DNA of 64,000 bases from Streptomyces griseosporeus (GTDB lineage: Bacteria; Actinomycetota; Actinomycetes; Streptomycetales; Streptomycetaceae), in contig NZ_BNBR01000005.1 of NCBI RefSeq assembly GCF_014656055.1, forward strand, positions 310,001 to 374,000. Direction: 5' to 3'. Of this stretch, positions 1 through 10,092 are shown in pieces (within the stretch, counting starts at the first letter, position 1; each line of letters starts with the position of its first letter). A model generated the notes under the pieces. It searched no databases, was not told the DNA's origin, and saw only the letters and a list, made by a program, of their open reading frames with translations. The position numbers were made by a program, and so were the translations under genes.

Positions 1-58
1 CTCCGACGGCCAGGACGACCCGCGCGCGGGCGGCCGCCAGGGCGGCCCGTACTTGTAA
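1..58 (+). CDS. 3' end of an unidentified gene
   Basis: An open frame enters from the left edge and ends at a TAA at 56-58. Only about 18 residues are visible; they are Gly/Arg/Asp-rich and end in Pro-Tyr-Leu. It is convergent with the kinase gene that ends at 143, and the two are separated by a strong hairpin. Codon choice (GGC, GAC, CGC) fits coding sequence. The product cannot be named from this fragment. Confidence 0.55.
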   Translation, partial: SDGQDDPRAGGRQGGPYL

Positions 59-91
59 GCCGTACGCGGGCCTCGCGGAGGCAGGACACAC

Positions 92-123
92 GAAGGGCCC
101 GGCGGATTGCCGCCAGGCCCTTC
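92..123. terminator. bidirectional hairpin terminator
   Basis: A 14-nt stem (92-105 with 110-123) has one mismatch and an ATTG loop. It sits exactly between two convergent genes, so it probably ends both transcripts. There is no long U tract, as is usual in streptomycetes. Confidence 0.8.
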
Positions 124-142
124 CGTATGACCGGGGCCGGGG

Positions 143-1783
143 TCAGGCCGGCGGGTTGCCCGACGACACGCTGACCTGGATCTCGACGTCCTGCGGGTCG
201 ACCTCCGTGCCGGGCTTCGGGAACTGGTTGATGACCGCGCCCTCGCCGTAGACGTTCTCGTCCACGGTCGTCGTCTTGATCTTCCAGCCAGCCGCCGACA
301 TGCACGCCTTGACCGAGGCGATGTACTTGTACCGGAAGTCCGGCACCTCGATCTTGTCGGGGTCGTCGTACCCCTCCTTGGGCTCGGAGCACTCGCTGGT
401 GTCGATCGTGCGCGAGGTGTCCGGGCCGCGGTAGCCGGCCGCGTGGGACGCCGATGGGGAGGCGTTGTCGGAGCCCGCGTCGGAGCCGCCGTCGTCGCCG
501 CGCATCGACAGGGCCGCGATCAGGCCGACGACCGCGATCACCGCGACCACGGCCGAGCCGACGATCACCGGCCGGCTGCTGCGGCCGCCGCCCTGCGGGG
601 ACGAGGGCCCGGGCTGCGGGTTCAGGGTGTACGGCGGCGGGGTGGCCGCGCCGCCCTGCTGGGCGTACTGCGCCGGGCTCGGCGTCGGGTAGCCGCCCTG
701 CTGCGGGTAGCCGTAGGCCGGCGAGGGCGCCGGCGCCGGGGTGCTGTACGGGTTCGGGGCGGGCGCCGGGGTCGGCTGGTACGGCGTCTGGACGCCCTGC
801 TGTGGCGGGTGCGTGGTCTGGCCGACCGGCGGGAACACCGCCGAGCCGACGCCCGAGCCGCTCTGCGTGGGCGCGCCGGGCACGATGCTCGGCGGGGCCG
901 CCTGGAAGGAGGCCGCCACGCGCAGGCACTCGTCGCGCATCGACTCGGCCGTCGGGAACCGCTCGTTCGGGTTCTTCTTCAGCGCGCGGGCGACCAGCGC
1001 GTCCACCGCCGGCGGCAGCGAGCGGTTGATCGAGGAGGGGACCGGCGGCTCCTCCTGCACGTGCGCGTACGCGATCGCCAGCGGGGAGTCCGCGTCGAAC
1101 GGCAGCCGCCCGGTGACCAGCTGGAACAGCATGATGCCGACGGAGTAGAGGTCGCTGCGCGCGTCCACCCCGCGGCCGAGCGCCTGCTCCGGCGAGAGGT
1201 ACTGCGGGGTGCCGACGACCATGCCGGTCTGCGTCATCGACGTGACACCGGACTGCATGGCGCGCGCGATGCCGAAGTCCATGACCTTGACCACGCCGCG
1301 CTTGGTCATCATCACGTTGCCCGGCTTGATGTCGCGGTGGACCAGCCCCATCTCGTGGCTGATCTCCAGCGCGGCGAGCACGTCCGCGGTGATCTTCAGC
1401 GCCTTGTCGGCGGGCATCGCGCCCTGCTGCTGGATGTCCTCGGCGAGCACCGAGCCGAGCGGGCGGCCCTCGACGTACTCCATGACGATGTACGGCATCG
1501 TCGAGCCGTCGAGGTCGTCCTCGCCGGTGTCGAAGACGGACACGATGTTGGTGTGCGTGAGCTTGGCCACGGCCTGCGCCTCGCGCCGGAACCGCTCGCG
1601 GAAGGCCTGTTCGCGGCCGAGTTCGGTGTGCAGCGTCTTGATGGCGACCTGCCGGTCGAGCACGGCGTCGTAGGCGAGGTGCACCGAGGCCATGCCGCCC
1701 TCGCCGAGCAAGTCGCGCAGCTGGTAGCGGCCGTTGGCCAGCGCCCGCCCCGCATACCGGCCCTGTGCGCCGTCCTGGCTCAT
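143..1783 (-). CDS. PASTA-domain membrane Ser/Thr protein kinase (PknB-like)
   Basis: A 546-residue Hanks-type kinase. The glycine loop is at residues 27-34, the ATP lysine is K49, the catalytic HRDIKPGN is at 149-156 and DFG at 169-171; a TMTQTGM activation-loop stretch is followed by GTPQYLSPEQ, so the enzyme looks active. A Pro/Gln/Tyr-rich juxtamembrane linker (about 300-400) leads to one transmembrane helix (about 405-427). A single extracellular PASTA-like domain follows (about 475-541). PASTA domains in this family bind peptidoglycan or lipid II, so a role in cell-wall or growth control is inferred. It is divergent from a second kinase at 2120, and the shared 336-bp region presumably holds both promoters. 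One PASTA domain is fewer than the four of PknB proper, so this is a paralogue. Confidence 0.93.
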   Translation of the reverse strand: MSQDGAQGRYAGRALANGRYQLRDLLGEGGMASVHLAYDAVLDRQVAIKTLHTELGREQAFRERFRREAQAVAKLTHTNIVSVFDTGEDDLDGSTMPYIVMEYVEGRPLGSVLAEDIQQQGAMPADKALKITADVLAALEISHEMGLVHRDIKPGNVMMTKRGVVKVMDFGIARAMQSGVTSMTQTGMVVGTPQYLSPEQALGRGVDARSDLYSVGIMLFQLVTGRLPFDADSPLAIAYAHVQEEPPVPSSINRSLPPAVDALVARALKKNPNERFPTAESMRDECLRVAASFQAAPPSIVPGAPTQSGSGVGSAVFPPVGQTTHPPQQGVQTPYQPTPAPAPNPYSTPAPAPSPAYGYPQQGGYPTPSPAQYAQQGGAATPPPYTLNPQPGPSSPQGGGRSSRPVIVGSAVVAVIAVVGLIAALSMRGDDGGSDAGSDNASPSASHAAGYRGPDTSRTIDTSECSEPKEGYDDPDKIEVPDFRYKYIASVKACMSAAGWKIKTTTVDENVYGEGAVINQFPKPGTEVDPQDVEIQVSVSSGNPPA

Positions 1784-2119
1784 CTTCTGCGTCCCCCATC
1801 GGCCGGCCGTCAGGCGCTTGCTGGCGTTGATCGAAAGTGCTATTCCCGGCCAAGTCTGCCGGAGGGCACTGACACGTCAAGCTCGGTGCCCGTTCCGTGA
1901 CCGTACGCGAAAGAAGCGTCGCGGAAGCGTTACAGCGGGCGTACGGCCGGTACACGGAATTTGCACGAGTGGAGGCCTTGACGCTTTGATGGCCGGTCCG
2001 GCTCCTGTCCGGTCCGGGCACCCTTCCCGCACCGGCGCCTTGCGCGGAGGCTGTAGCGTGGCCGACGGAGACCGTAACAACACCGCGCGCACCGCGGGCA
2101 GAAACGACGGCGAGGACTG
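1784..2119. promoter_or_regulatory. divergent promoter region between two kinase genes
   Basis: This 336-bp gap lies between the two kinase starts and holds no convincing gene; open frames across it have poor codon bias. It must carry promoters for both directions. Slightly AT-richer patches lie around 1920-1965, but I cannot assign a convincing -35/-10 pair. A purine-rich ribosome site (GGCGAGGA) lies just before 2120. Confidence 0.5.
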
Positions 2120-3709
<1,590 letters not shown>

Positions 3710-3748
3710 CCGGGCCCGCCGCCTCCCGGCCCGCCTCCCCGTCCCGGC

Positions 3749-4792
3749 TCACTCCGCGAACGCGGCGCACACCGCGTCGTACTCCCGTGTCCACCACACG
3801 GCGAGCGCGGAGGCGGCCGGGAACTGGCAGTCGGCGCGGGTGTCGCCGCGTTCGTAGTGCCAGCGCAGCATCCAGAAGTCGTTCAGGCGTTCCCACCACA
3901 CGCGGTGCACGGCCGCGGCCAGCTCCGAGGGCGTGGCCCCGGCCGCGCGCCGGTACGCGCGCGCGTACGCCCGTACCTTCGGGAGGTCGAGCGTGCCGGA
4001 GGGCCGTACGAAGAAGATCGCGGCGGCGCGTACGGCCTCCTCGGCGCGGGGCTGTACGCCCAGCCGGTCCCAGTCGACGATCGCGGCGGGGGCGTCGTCG
4101 CGGTACAGCAGGTTGAACGGGTGGAAGTCGCCGTGCACCCAGCCCACCGGACCGCCGCGCGGCGGCCTGCGGTCGGCGTGCCGTTCCAGCAGGTCACGGC
4201 GTTCCAGCAGCCGGTGCCTGGCCAGGTCGTCGAAGGCGTCGGCCGGGTGGTGGCGGCGGACCCGGGCGAGCAGGTCGTCGATGAGCGCGAAGGTGTCGGC
4301 GGGGTCGGCGCTCTCCACGGGATGGGGGCTCGTGGCGGGCCGGGTGCGCCCCTTCGGCGGCATCACGCGCTCCAGGCAGGCGTGCACGGCGCCCAGGAGC
4401 GCCCCGAGGCGCGCGCTCTCCCCGCGGGTGAGCTGGCCGCCGTGGCGGTGGCGGCCGTCGATCCACGGGTGCAGCGCGTAGGCGTGGCCGCCGACGACGG
4501 CGACCGTGCGGCCGTCGCGGTCGGCCAGCGGCGGGGCGACCGGGACGCCCAGGTCGGCCAGGCGCTGGGTGGCGCGGTGCCGGCGCTCCAGGGCGTCCGG
4601 GTCGGCGCTGTCGGGGTCGACGTGGTGTTTGAGGAAGTAGCGGCCGCGGGTGGTGCACAGGCGGTAGCCGCGGTTCAACAGCCCCTGGTCGACGGGTTCG
4701 CAGGTGAGTGCGGAGCCGGCGGCGTACCGGCTCAACAGGGCGCCTAATGGGGGCGCGTGAGGCAGAGGGGGTGGTACACACGGTCGCGGCAC
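3749..4792 (-). CDS. aminoglycoside-phosphotransferase-fold protein
   Basis: A 347-residue protein of the APH/choline-kinase-like fold. It has the catalytic loop VHGDFHPFNLLY (H-G-D-x-H-x-x-N) and the metal-binding motif IVDWDRLG. Early residues (RYFLKHH) include the likely ATP lysine. The substrate cannot be told from sequence; many such streptomycete proteins phosphorylate small molecules or have no known target, and drug resistance should not be assumed. The GTG start lacks a clear ribosome site, and a TAGCAT hexamer lies only 7 nt upstream, so the mRNA may be leaderless. Codon 16 (4745-4747 on the top strand) is TTA, a rare leucine codon in Streptomyces that makes translation depend on the bldA tRNA. 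Confidence 0.82.
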   Translation of the reverse strand: MPRPCVPPPLPHAPPLGALLSRYAAGSALTCEPVDQGLLNRGYRLCTTRGRYFLKHHVDPDSADPDALERRHRATQRLADLGVPVAPPLADRDGRTVAVVGGHAYALHPWIDGRHRHGGQLTRGESARLGALLGAVHACLERVMPPKGRTRPATSPHPVESADPADTFALIDDLLARVRRHHPADAFDDLARHRLLERRDLLERHADRRPPRGGPVGWVHGDFHPFNLLYRDDAPAAIVDWDRLGVQPRAEEAVRAAAIFFVRPSGTLDLPKVRAYARAYRRAAGATPSELAAAVHRVWWERLNDFWMLRWHYERGDTRADCQFPAASALAVWWTREYDAVCAAFAE

Positions 4793-5305
4793 GCGCCCGA
4801 TGCTAGGGCACGATTCGAGGCCCTGAGCTGGGCGTTGTCACAGGCAGTCATAACCGATCGCAGAACGTGCTCGAACCGCCGTCGAAGGCCCTCACCGAGG
4901 CCCCGCCGCCTCCCGAAGAAAAACAATGATTTATGCCCTCACGCGCACGCGGTCAGTGTCACACAGCTCCTGTGACCGCGCTCTCGGTGACCTTTCGGCG
5001 GACTCTTCCCGTGACCTGGTTCACCGGGATAACGTGCCTTTGCTCCGGCCCCCTGCAAGGCTGTGACCAGGAAGAGTTCCCGCAGATCTCGATTTACTTG
5101 GAAATCCAAGCAAAATCGCAGGTCAGGTGGGGTTTCACAGAAATGTGGAGCACTGGGTAACGTGCCTTTTGCAGGGCGCTCGCCGGGGCACCTGTCACGC
5201 CTGTTTCCCGACCGAGCCGCACCCACCCCGTGCGCCCCAGGGCAAGCAGGTGAGCCGCACTGGCACCCGGCGAACCCGGGATGCCGGACCGACGGAGGAG
5301 CACAC
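4793..5305 (+). promoter_or_regulatory. bkdA: long upstream region of the bkd operon
   Basis: A 513-bp gap with no convincing gene. A longer reading frame runs back from bkdA to 5063, but its codon use is poor and a good ribosome site and GTG start lie at 5306. The region is AT-richer than its surroundings. It contains a near-perfect 22-bp palindrome (5093-5114) and two copies of the 12-mer TAACGTGCCTTT (5030-5041 and 5158-5169), all candidate regulatory elements for the operon. Confidence 0.6.
5093..5114. promoter_or_regulatory. palindromic operator candidate upstream of bkdA
   Basis: Arms TTTACTTGGA and TCCAAGCAAA flank a central AA; 9 of 10 positions pair. It is AT-rich in GC-rich surroundings, as expected for a dimeric regulator site. 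It lies about 190 bp before the bkdA start. The binding protein is unknown. Lrp/AsnC-type control is known for bkd operons in other bacteria, but no such gene is in this window. Confidence 0.5.
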
Positions 5306-6484
5306 GTGACCGTGGAGAGCACTGCCGCGCGCAAGCCGCGACGCAGCGCCGGTACCAAAAGCACGGCCGGCAAGCGCACGACCGCGAGGAAGCCGGAGAA
5401 CAGCGAGCCGGAGCTCGTACAGCTGCTGACGCCCGAGGGCAAGCGCGTCAAGAACGCCGAATACGACGCCTACGTCGACGGCATCACCCCCGATGAGCTG
5501 CGCGGCCTGTACCGCGACATGGTGCTCACCCGCCGCTTCGACGCCGAGGCGACCTCCCTCCAGCGCCAGGGCGAGCTGGGCCTGTGGGCCTCGCTGCTCG
5601 GCCAGGAGGCCGCCCAGATCGGCTCCGGCCGGGCCACCCGCGAGGACGACTACGTCTTCCCGACCTACCGCGAGCACGGCGTCGCCTGGTGCCGCGGGGT
5701 CGACCCGACCAACCTGCTCGGCATGTTCCGCGGCGTGAACAACGGCGGCTGGGACCCCAACGGCAACAACTTCCACCTGTACACGATCGTCATCGGCTCC
5801 CAGGCGCTGCACGCCACCGGCTACGCGATGGGCGTCGCCAAGGACGGCGCCGACAGCGCGGTCATCGCCTACTTCGGCGACGGCGCCTCCAGCCAGGGCG
5901 ACGTGAGCGAGGCGTTCAACTTCGCCGCCGTCTACAACGCGCCGGTCGTGTTCTTCTGCCAGAACAACCAGTGGGCGATCTCGGAGTCCAACGAGAAGCA
6001 GACCCGCGTCCCCCTCTACCAGCGCGCCCAGGGCTTCGGCTTCCCCGGCGTCCGCGTCGACGGCAACGACGTCCTCGCGTCCCTCGCGGTCACCCGCTGG
6101 GCGCTGGAGCGGGCACGGCGCGGTGAGGGGCCGGCCCTGATCGAGGCCTGGACCTACCGCATGGGCGCCCACACCACCTCCGACGACCCCAGCCGCTACC
6201 GCGGTGACGAGGAGCGCGTCGCCTGGGAGGCCAAGGACCCGATCCTGCGGCTTCGCCGGTACCTGGAGGCCTCAAACCACGCGGACGAGGGATTCTTCGC
6301 GGAACTCGAGGCCGAGAGCGAAGCGTTGGGCAAGCGAGTGCGTGAGGCGGTCCGTGCCATGCCGGACCCGGACCACTTCGCCATCTTCGAGAACGTGTAC
6401 GCGGACGGGCACGCGCTCGTCGACGAGGAGCGCGCGCAGTTCGCCGCCTACCAGGCGTCGTTCGCCGACGCAGAGGGGGTCTGA
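5306..6484 (+). CDS. bkdA: branched-chain 2-oxoacid dehydrogenase E1 alpha
   Basis: A 392-residue thiamine-diphosphate subunit of the complex that decarboxylates the 2-oxo acids of Val, Leu and Ile. The resulting acyl-CoAs feed branched fatty-acid and polyketide starter supply. The TPP-binding motif runs from GDG (191-193) to NN (220-221). The phosphorylation-loop-like YRMGAHTTSDDPSRYR segment is typical of BCKDH E1alpha. GTG at 5306 was chosen because GGAGGAG lies 5 nt before it. The first 35 residues are a basic Lys/Arg/Thr-rich extension not needed for the fold. The stop is 2 bp from the next start, so the genes are an operon. Streptomycetes often carry two bkd clusters; which one this is cannot be decided here. 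Confidence 0.93.
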   Translation: MTVESTAARKPRRSAGTKSTAGKRTTARKPENSEPELVQLLTPEGKRVKNAEYDAYVDGITPDELRGLYRDMVLTRRFDAEATSLQRQGELGLWASLLGQEAAQIGSGRATREDDYVFPTYREHGVAWCRGVDPTNLLGMFRGVNNGGWDPNGNNFHLYTIVIGSQALHATGYAMGVAKDGADSAVIAYFGDGASSQGDVSEAFNFAAVYNAPVVFFCQNNQWAISESNEKQTRVPLYQRAQGFGFPGVRVDGNDVLASLAVTRWALERARRGEGPALIEAWTYRMGAHTTSDDPSRYRGDEERVAWEAKDPILRLRRYLEASNHADEGFFAELEAESEALGKRVREAVRAMPDPDHFAIFENVYADGHALVDEERAQFAAYQASFADAEGV

Positions 6485-6486
6485 TC

Positions 6487-7467
6487 ATGGCAGCGGAGAA
6501 GATGGCCCTGGCCAAGGCGATCAACGAGTCGCTGCGCCGTGCCCTGGAGACGGACCCGAAGGTCGTCGTCATGGGCGAGGACGTCGGCAAGCTCGGCGGT
6601 GTCTTCCGGGTCACCGACGGTCTGCAGAAGGACTTCGGCGAGGAGCGGGTGATCGACACCCCGCTCGCCGAGTCGGGCATCGTCGGCACCGCGATCGGCC
6701 TGGCGCTGCGCGGCTACCGCCCGGTGGTGGAGATCCAGTTCGACGGCTTCGTCTTCCCGGCGTACGACCAGATCGTCACGCAGCTCGCGAAGATGCACGC
6801 CCGCTCGCTGGGCAAGGTCAAGCTGCCGGTCGTCGTGCGCATCCCCTACGGCGGCGGCATCGGCGCCGTCGAGCACCACAGCGAGTCCCCGGAGTCGCTG
6901 TTCGCGCACGTGGCGGGCCTGAAGATCGTCACCCCGTCGAACGCGTCCGACGCGTACTGGATGATGCAGCAGGCCATCCAGAGCGACGACCCGGTGATCT
7001 TCTTCGAGCCGAAGCGGCGCTACTGGGACAAGGGCGAGGTCAACACCGAGGCGATCCCCGGCCCGCTGCACAAGGCCCGGGTGGTCCGCGAGGGCACCGA
7101 CCTGACGCTCGCGGCGTACGGCCCGATGGTGAAGCTCTGCCAGGAGGCCGCGGACGCGGCCGCCGAGGAGGGCAAGAACCTGGAGGTCCTGGACCTGCGC
7201 TCGGTCAGCCCGCTCGACTTCGACTCCCTGCAGGCCTCGGTGGAGAAGACCCGCCGCCTGGTCGTGGTGCACGAGGCGCCGGTGTTCTTCGGCTCGGGCG
7301 CGGAGATCGCCGCGCGTATCACCGAGCGCTGCTTCTACCACCTGGAGGCCCCGGTGCTCAGGGTCGGCGGCTACCACGCGCCGTACCCGCCGGCGCGGCT
7401 GGAGGAGGAGTACCTGCCCAGCCTGGACCGGGTGCTGGATGCCGTCGACCGCGCTCTGGCGTACTGA
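6487..7467 (+). CDS. bkdB: branched-chain 2-oxoacid dehydrogenase E1 beta
   Basis: A 326-residue transketolase-like beta subunit that pairs with the E1alpha encoded 2 bp upstream. Characteristic segments include VMGEDVGKLGG, the IQFDGFVFPAYDQI stretch, the YGGGIGAVEHHSESPE region and a C-terminal transketolase domain (VLDLRSVSPLD). Length matches the family. Together the alpha2-beta2 heterotetramer transfers the decarboxylated acyl group to the lipoyl arm of E2. The gene is translationally coupled to its neighbours on both sides. Confidence 0.95.
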   Translation: MAAEKMALAKAINESLRRALETDPKVVVMGEDVGKLGGVFRVTDGLQKDFGEERVIDTPLAESGIVGTAIGLALRGYRPVVEIQFDGFVFPAYDQIVTQLAKMHARSLGKVKLPVVVRIPYGGGIGAVEHHSESPESLFAHVAGLKIVTPSNASDAYWMMQQAIQSDDPVIFFEPKRRYWDKGEVNTEAIPGPLHKARVVREGTDLTLAAYGPMVKLCQEAADAAAEEGKNLEVLDLRSVSPLDFDSLQASVEKTRRLVVVHEAPVFFGSGAEIAARITERCFYHLEAPVLRVGGYHAPYPPARLEEEYLPSLDRVLDAVDRALAY

Positions 7468-7477
7468 GGAGAGGGTC

Positions 7478-8884
7478 GTGACGACGATGACGGACGCGTC
7501 CGTACGCGAGTTCAAGATGCCGGACGTGGGCGAGGGGCTCACGGAGGCGGAGATCCTCAAGTGGTACGTGCAGCCGGGTGACACCGTCACCGACGGCCAG
7601 GTGGTGTGCGAGGTCGAGACGGCCAAGGCGGCCGTCGAACTGCCCATCCCCTACGACGGTGTGGTGCGCGCCCTGCACTTCCCCGAGGGCACCACCGTCG
7701 ACGTGGGCACGTCGATCATCGCGATCGACGTGTCGGGCGGCTCGGCCCCGGCGGCCGAGGAGCCGGCGGCTCCCGCCCCGGCCGTGGAGGAGCCGGCGGA
7801 GGAGGCCCCGCAGGGCCGCCAGCCGGTCCTGGTGGGCTACGGCGTGGCCGCGTCCTCCACCAAGCGCCGCCCCCGCAAGACGGCCCCGGCCGCGCAGGAA
7901 CCGGCGGCGGCCGCCGTCCAGGCGGAGCTGAACGGGCACGGGCACGCCCCGGCGCCGCTGGAGGACCGTCCGCGCCCGCTGGCCAAGCCGCCGGTGCGCA
8001 AGCTGGCCAAGGACCTCGGCGTCGACCTGACGACGGTCGTCCCGACCGGCCCGGACGGCATCATCACCCGCGAAGACGTCCACAAGGCGGCGGCCCCGCA
8101 GCAGGCCCCGGCGCCCGAGGCCCCGACGGCACCCGTCACCCAGCCCGTGCCCGCCGCCGCTCCCGCCGCGTCGTACGACACCGCGCGCGAGACCCGCATC
8201 CCGGTCAAGGGCGTGCGCAAGGCGACGGCGGCGGCGATGGTCGGGTCGGCGTTCACCGCGCCGCACGTGACGGAGTTCGTCACCGTGGACGTGACGCGCA
8301 CGATGAAGCTGGTCGAGGAGCTGAAGCAGGACAAGGAGTTCGCGGGCCGGCGCGTGAACCCGCTCCTGCTGATCGCGAAGGCGCTGCTGCTGGCGATCCG
8401 CCGCAACCCGGACATCAACGCGTCCTGGGACGAGGCGGCGCAGGAGATCGTGGTCAAGCACTACGTGAACCTGGGCATCGCGGCGGCCACCCCGCGCGGC
8501 CTGATCGTCCCGAACATCAAGGACGCGCACGCCAAGACCCTGCCCGAGCTGGCCGACGCCCTGTCGGACCTGGTCGCGACGGCCCGCGAGGGCAAGACGT
8601 CCCCCGCGGCGATGCAGGGCGGCACGGTGACCATCACCAACGTCGGCGTCTTCGGCGTCGACACCGGCACGCCGATCCTCAACCCCGGCGAGTCGGCGAT
8701 CCTCGCGGTCGGCGCGATCAAGCTCCAGCCGTGGGTCCACAAGGGCAAGGTGAAGCCCCGCCAGGTCACCACGCTGGCCCTGTCCTTCGACCACCGCCTG
8801 GTCGACGGCGAACTGGGCTCGAAGGTCCTGGCCGACGTGGCAGCCATCCTGGAACAGCCGAAACGCCTGATGACCTGGGCGTGA
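7478..8884 (+). CDS. bkdC: branched-chain 2-oxoacid dehydrogenase E2 (dihydrolipoyl acyltransferase)
   Basis: A 468-residue E2 core. An N-terminal lipoyl domain has the modified lysine K50 in VETAKA. An Ala/Pro/Glu-rich linker leads to a peripheral-subunit-binding domain (about 172-205, for E1/E3 docking). After a second linker the catalytic domain ends in DHRLVDG, with H439 and D443 as active-site residues. GTG at 7478 is chosen because GAGGAG lies 6 nt upstream; ATG at 7487 is an alternative. No E3 gene is linked, so a shared dihydrolipoamide dehydrogenase is expected elsewhere. A very strong hairpin follows, ending the operon. Confidence 0.94.
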   Translation: MTTMTDASVREFKMPDVGEGLTEAEILKWYVQPGDTVTDGQVVCEVETAKAAVELPIPYDGVVRALHFPEGTTVDVGTSIIAIDVSGGSAPAAEEPAAPAPAVEEPAEEAPQGRQPVLVGYGVAASSTKRRPRKTAPAAQEPAAAAVQAELNGHGHAPAPLEDRPRPLAKPPVRKLAKDLGVDLTTVVPTGPDGIITREDVHKAAAPQQAPAPEAPTAPVTQPVPAAAPAASYDTARETRIPVKGVRKATAAAMVGSAFTAPHVTEFVTVDVTRTMKLVEELKQDKEFAGRRVNPLLLIAKALLLAIRRNPDINASWDEAAQEIVVKHYVNLGIAAATPRGLIVPNIKDAHAKTLPELADALSDLVATAREGKTSPAAMQGGTVTITNVGVFGVDTGTPILNPGESAILAVGAIKLQPWVHKGKVKPRQVTTLALSFDHRLVDGELGSKVLADVAAILEQPKRLMTWA

Positions 8885-8898
8885 CGCCCGGGCAACGA

Positions 8899-8941
8899 AC
8901 GGGGCCCGCCACCGTGGTTCAGCCACGGTGGCGGGCCCCGT
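8899..8941. terminator. terminator of the bkd operon
   Basis: A perfect 19-bp stem (8899-8917 with 8923-8941) carries a TTCAG loop. It lies 14 bp after the bkdC stop and 18 bp before the end of the convergent DD-peptidase gene, so it can serve both. Confidence 0.92.
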
Positions 8942-8959
8942 CGTCGTCCCGTTGCGGGA

Positions 8960-9859
8960 TCAGCCCAGGCGGGCGAAGCCGTAGTTCAGGAGCTTGGTGG
9001 CGTCTGTGGCTCGCTGGGTGGTGGAGGTGGAGGCGAGGACCGTGCCGATGACCGTCTTGCCGTTGCGGGTCGCGGCGAAGACCAGGCAGTACTTGGCCTC
9101 GGGGCCGGAGCCGGTCTTCACGCCGATGGCGCCGCTGTAGCTGGACAACAGGGTGTTGGTGTTGGTCCAGGCGCCCATCGTGCGGGTGCTGCCCGTCTTG
9201 GTGATGGTCTTCGCCGTGTACTTCTTCGTCTTGACGATCGTGCGGAAGGTGGAGTTCTTCATCGCACTGCTCGCGATCTTCGTCAGGTCGCGCGGCGTCG
9301 AGTAGTTGGAGCCGTTGCCGATGCCGTCGAAGGAGTCGAAGTGGGTGTTCTTCAGGCCCAGGCTCCTCGCGGTGGTGTTCATCTTGCCGATGAACGACTT
9401 CACGCGCGCGGCCCGCGTGGTGCCGGAGCCGAACTTGTCGGCGAGGGCGTACGCGGCGTCGCAGCCGGACGGCAGCATCAGGCCGTACAGCAGCTGGCGG
9501 ACGGTGACCTTGTCGCCCACGATCAGGTGGGCCTGGGAGGCGTTCTTCGACACCACGTAGTCGCTGTACGCCTTCTGGATGGTGACCTTGGCGTCCAGGT
9601 TGAGGTTCGGCTGCGACAGCACGACCTTCGCGGTCATGATCTTCGTCGTGGAGCCGGTGGAGCGGCGCGTGTCGGCGTACTTGGTGTACAGCGACGCGCC
9701 GTTGGCGTCGTTCATGACGTAGCCGCCCTTGGCGGCGATGGACGGCGTCGTGACGGCCTGCGCGGGCGCCGCGGCGACGGCGCCGGTGGCGAGCATCGCG
9801 CCCGCGGTGAGGGTGACCGCGGCGGCTCTGCGCAGACGTGCGCCCTGGGTGCCGTACAT
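8960..9859 (-). CDS. exported D-Ala-D-Ala peptidase, K15-type
   Basis: A 299-residue serine penicillin-recognising enzyme acting on peptidoglycan stem peptides outside the membrane. A signal peptide ends in APAQA (residue 35). The three active-site boxes are S70-T-T-K73, S131-G-C133 and K248-T-G250. The usual SxN box is SGC here, as in the Streptomyces K15 DD-transpeptidase, so transpeptidase activity is as likely as carboxypeptidase activity. A longer frame runs back to 10117, but ATG 9859 gives a clean signal peptide and the extension overlaps the divergent promoter region. The ribosome site is weak. It is divergent from a GntR regulator. Confidence 0.9.
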   Translation of the reverse strand: MYGTQGARLRRAAAVTLTAGAMLATGAVAAAPAQAVTTPSIAAKGGYVMNDANGASLYTKYADTRRSTGSTTKIMTAKVVLSQPNLNLDAKVTIQKAYSDYVVSKNASQAHLIVGDKVTVRQLLYGLMLPSGCDAAYALADKFGSGTTRAARVKSFIGKMNTTARSLGLKNTHFDSFDGIGNGSNYSTPRDLTKIASSAMKNSTFRTIVKTKKYTAKTITKTGSTRTMGAWTNTNTLLSSYSGAIGVKTGSGPEAKYCLVFAATRNGKTVIGTVLASTSTTQRATDATKLLNYGFARLG

Positions 9860-10092
9860 GGCATTAATCAACGGAGTTACCCCGATTTGAGTCGAAATGC
9901 CCCTGAAAAGCGGCCCAGTTGAGGGGAAGGCTGGTCGGGCCGCATGTGTGTGACTCGTATCCGGCGCGGATGGTTGCGCTGGGAGACCGGGGAAATCAAG
10001 GGAATCGCGGAAGATCGCCGGGGCGGGTGAAACGACGTCCGTATCGTGGACGGGCATCGCTGATGCGTACGTGTTGTATCTATGCTGTCGGC

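Noticed and set aside
3749..4792. Aminoglycoside resistance enzyme
   Set aside because: Only the fold-level motifs are present; many streptomycete members of this fold are not resistance enzymes, so no resistance was claimed.
5063..5305. Upstream extension of bkdA in the same frame
   Set aside because: Codon bias is poor, and a GGAGGAG site plus GTG at 5306 gives the normal E1alpha length; the extension crosses a palindromic regulatory region.
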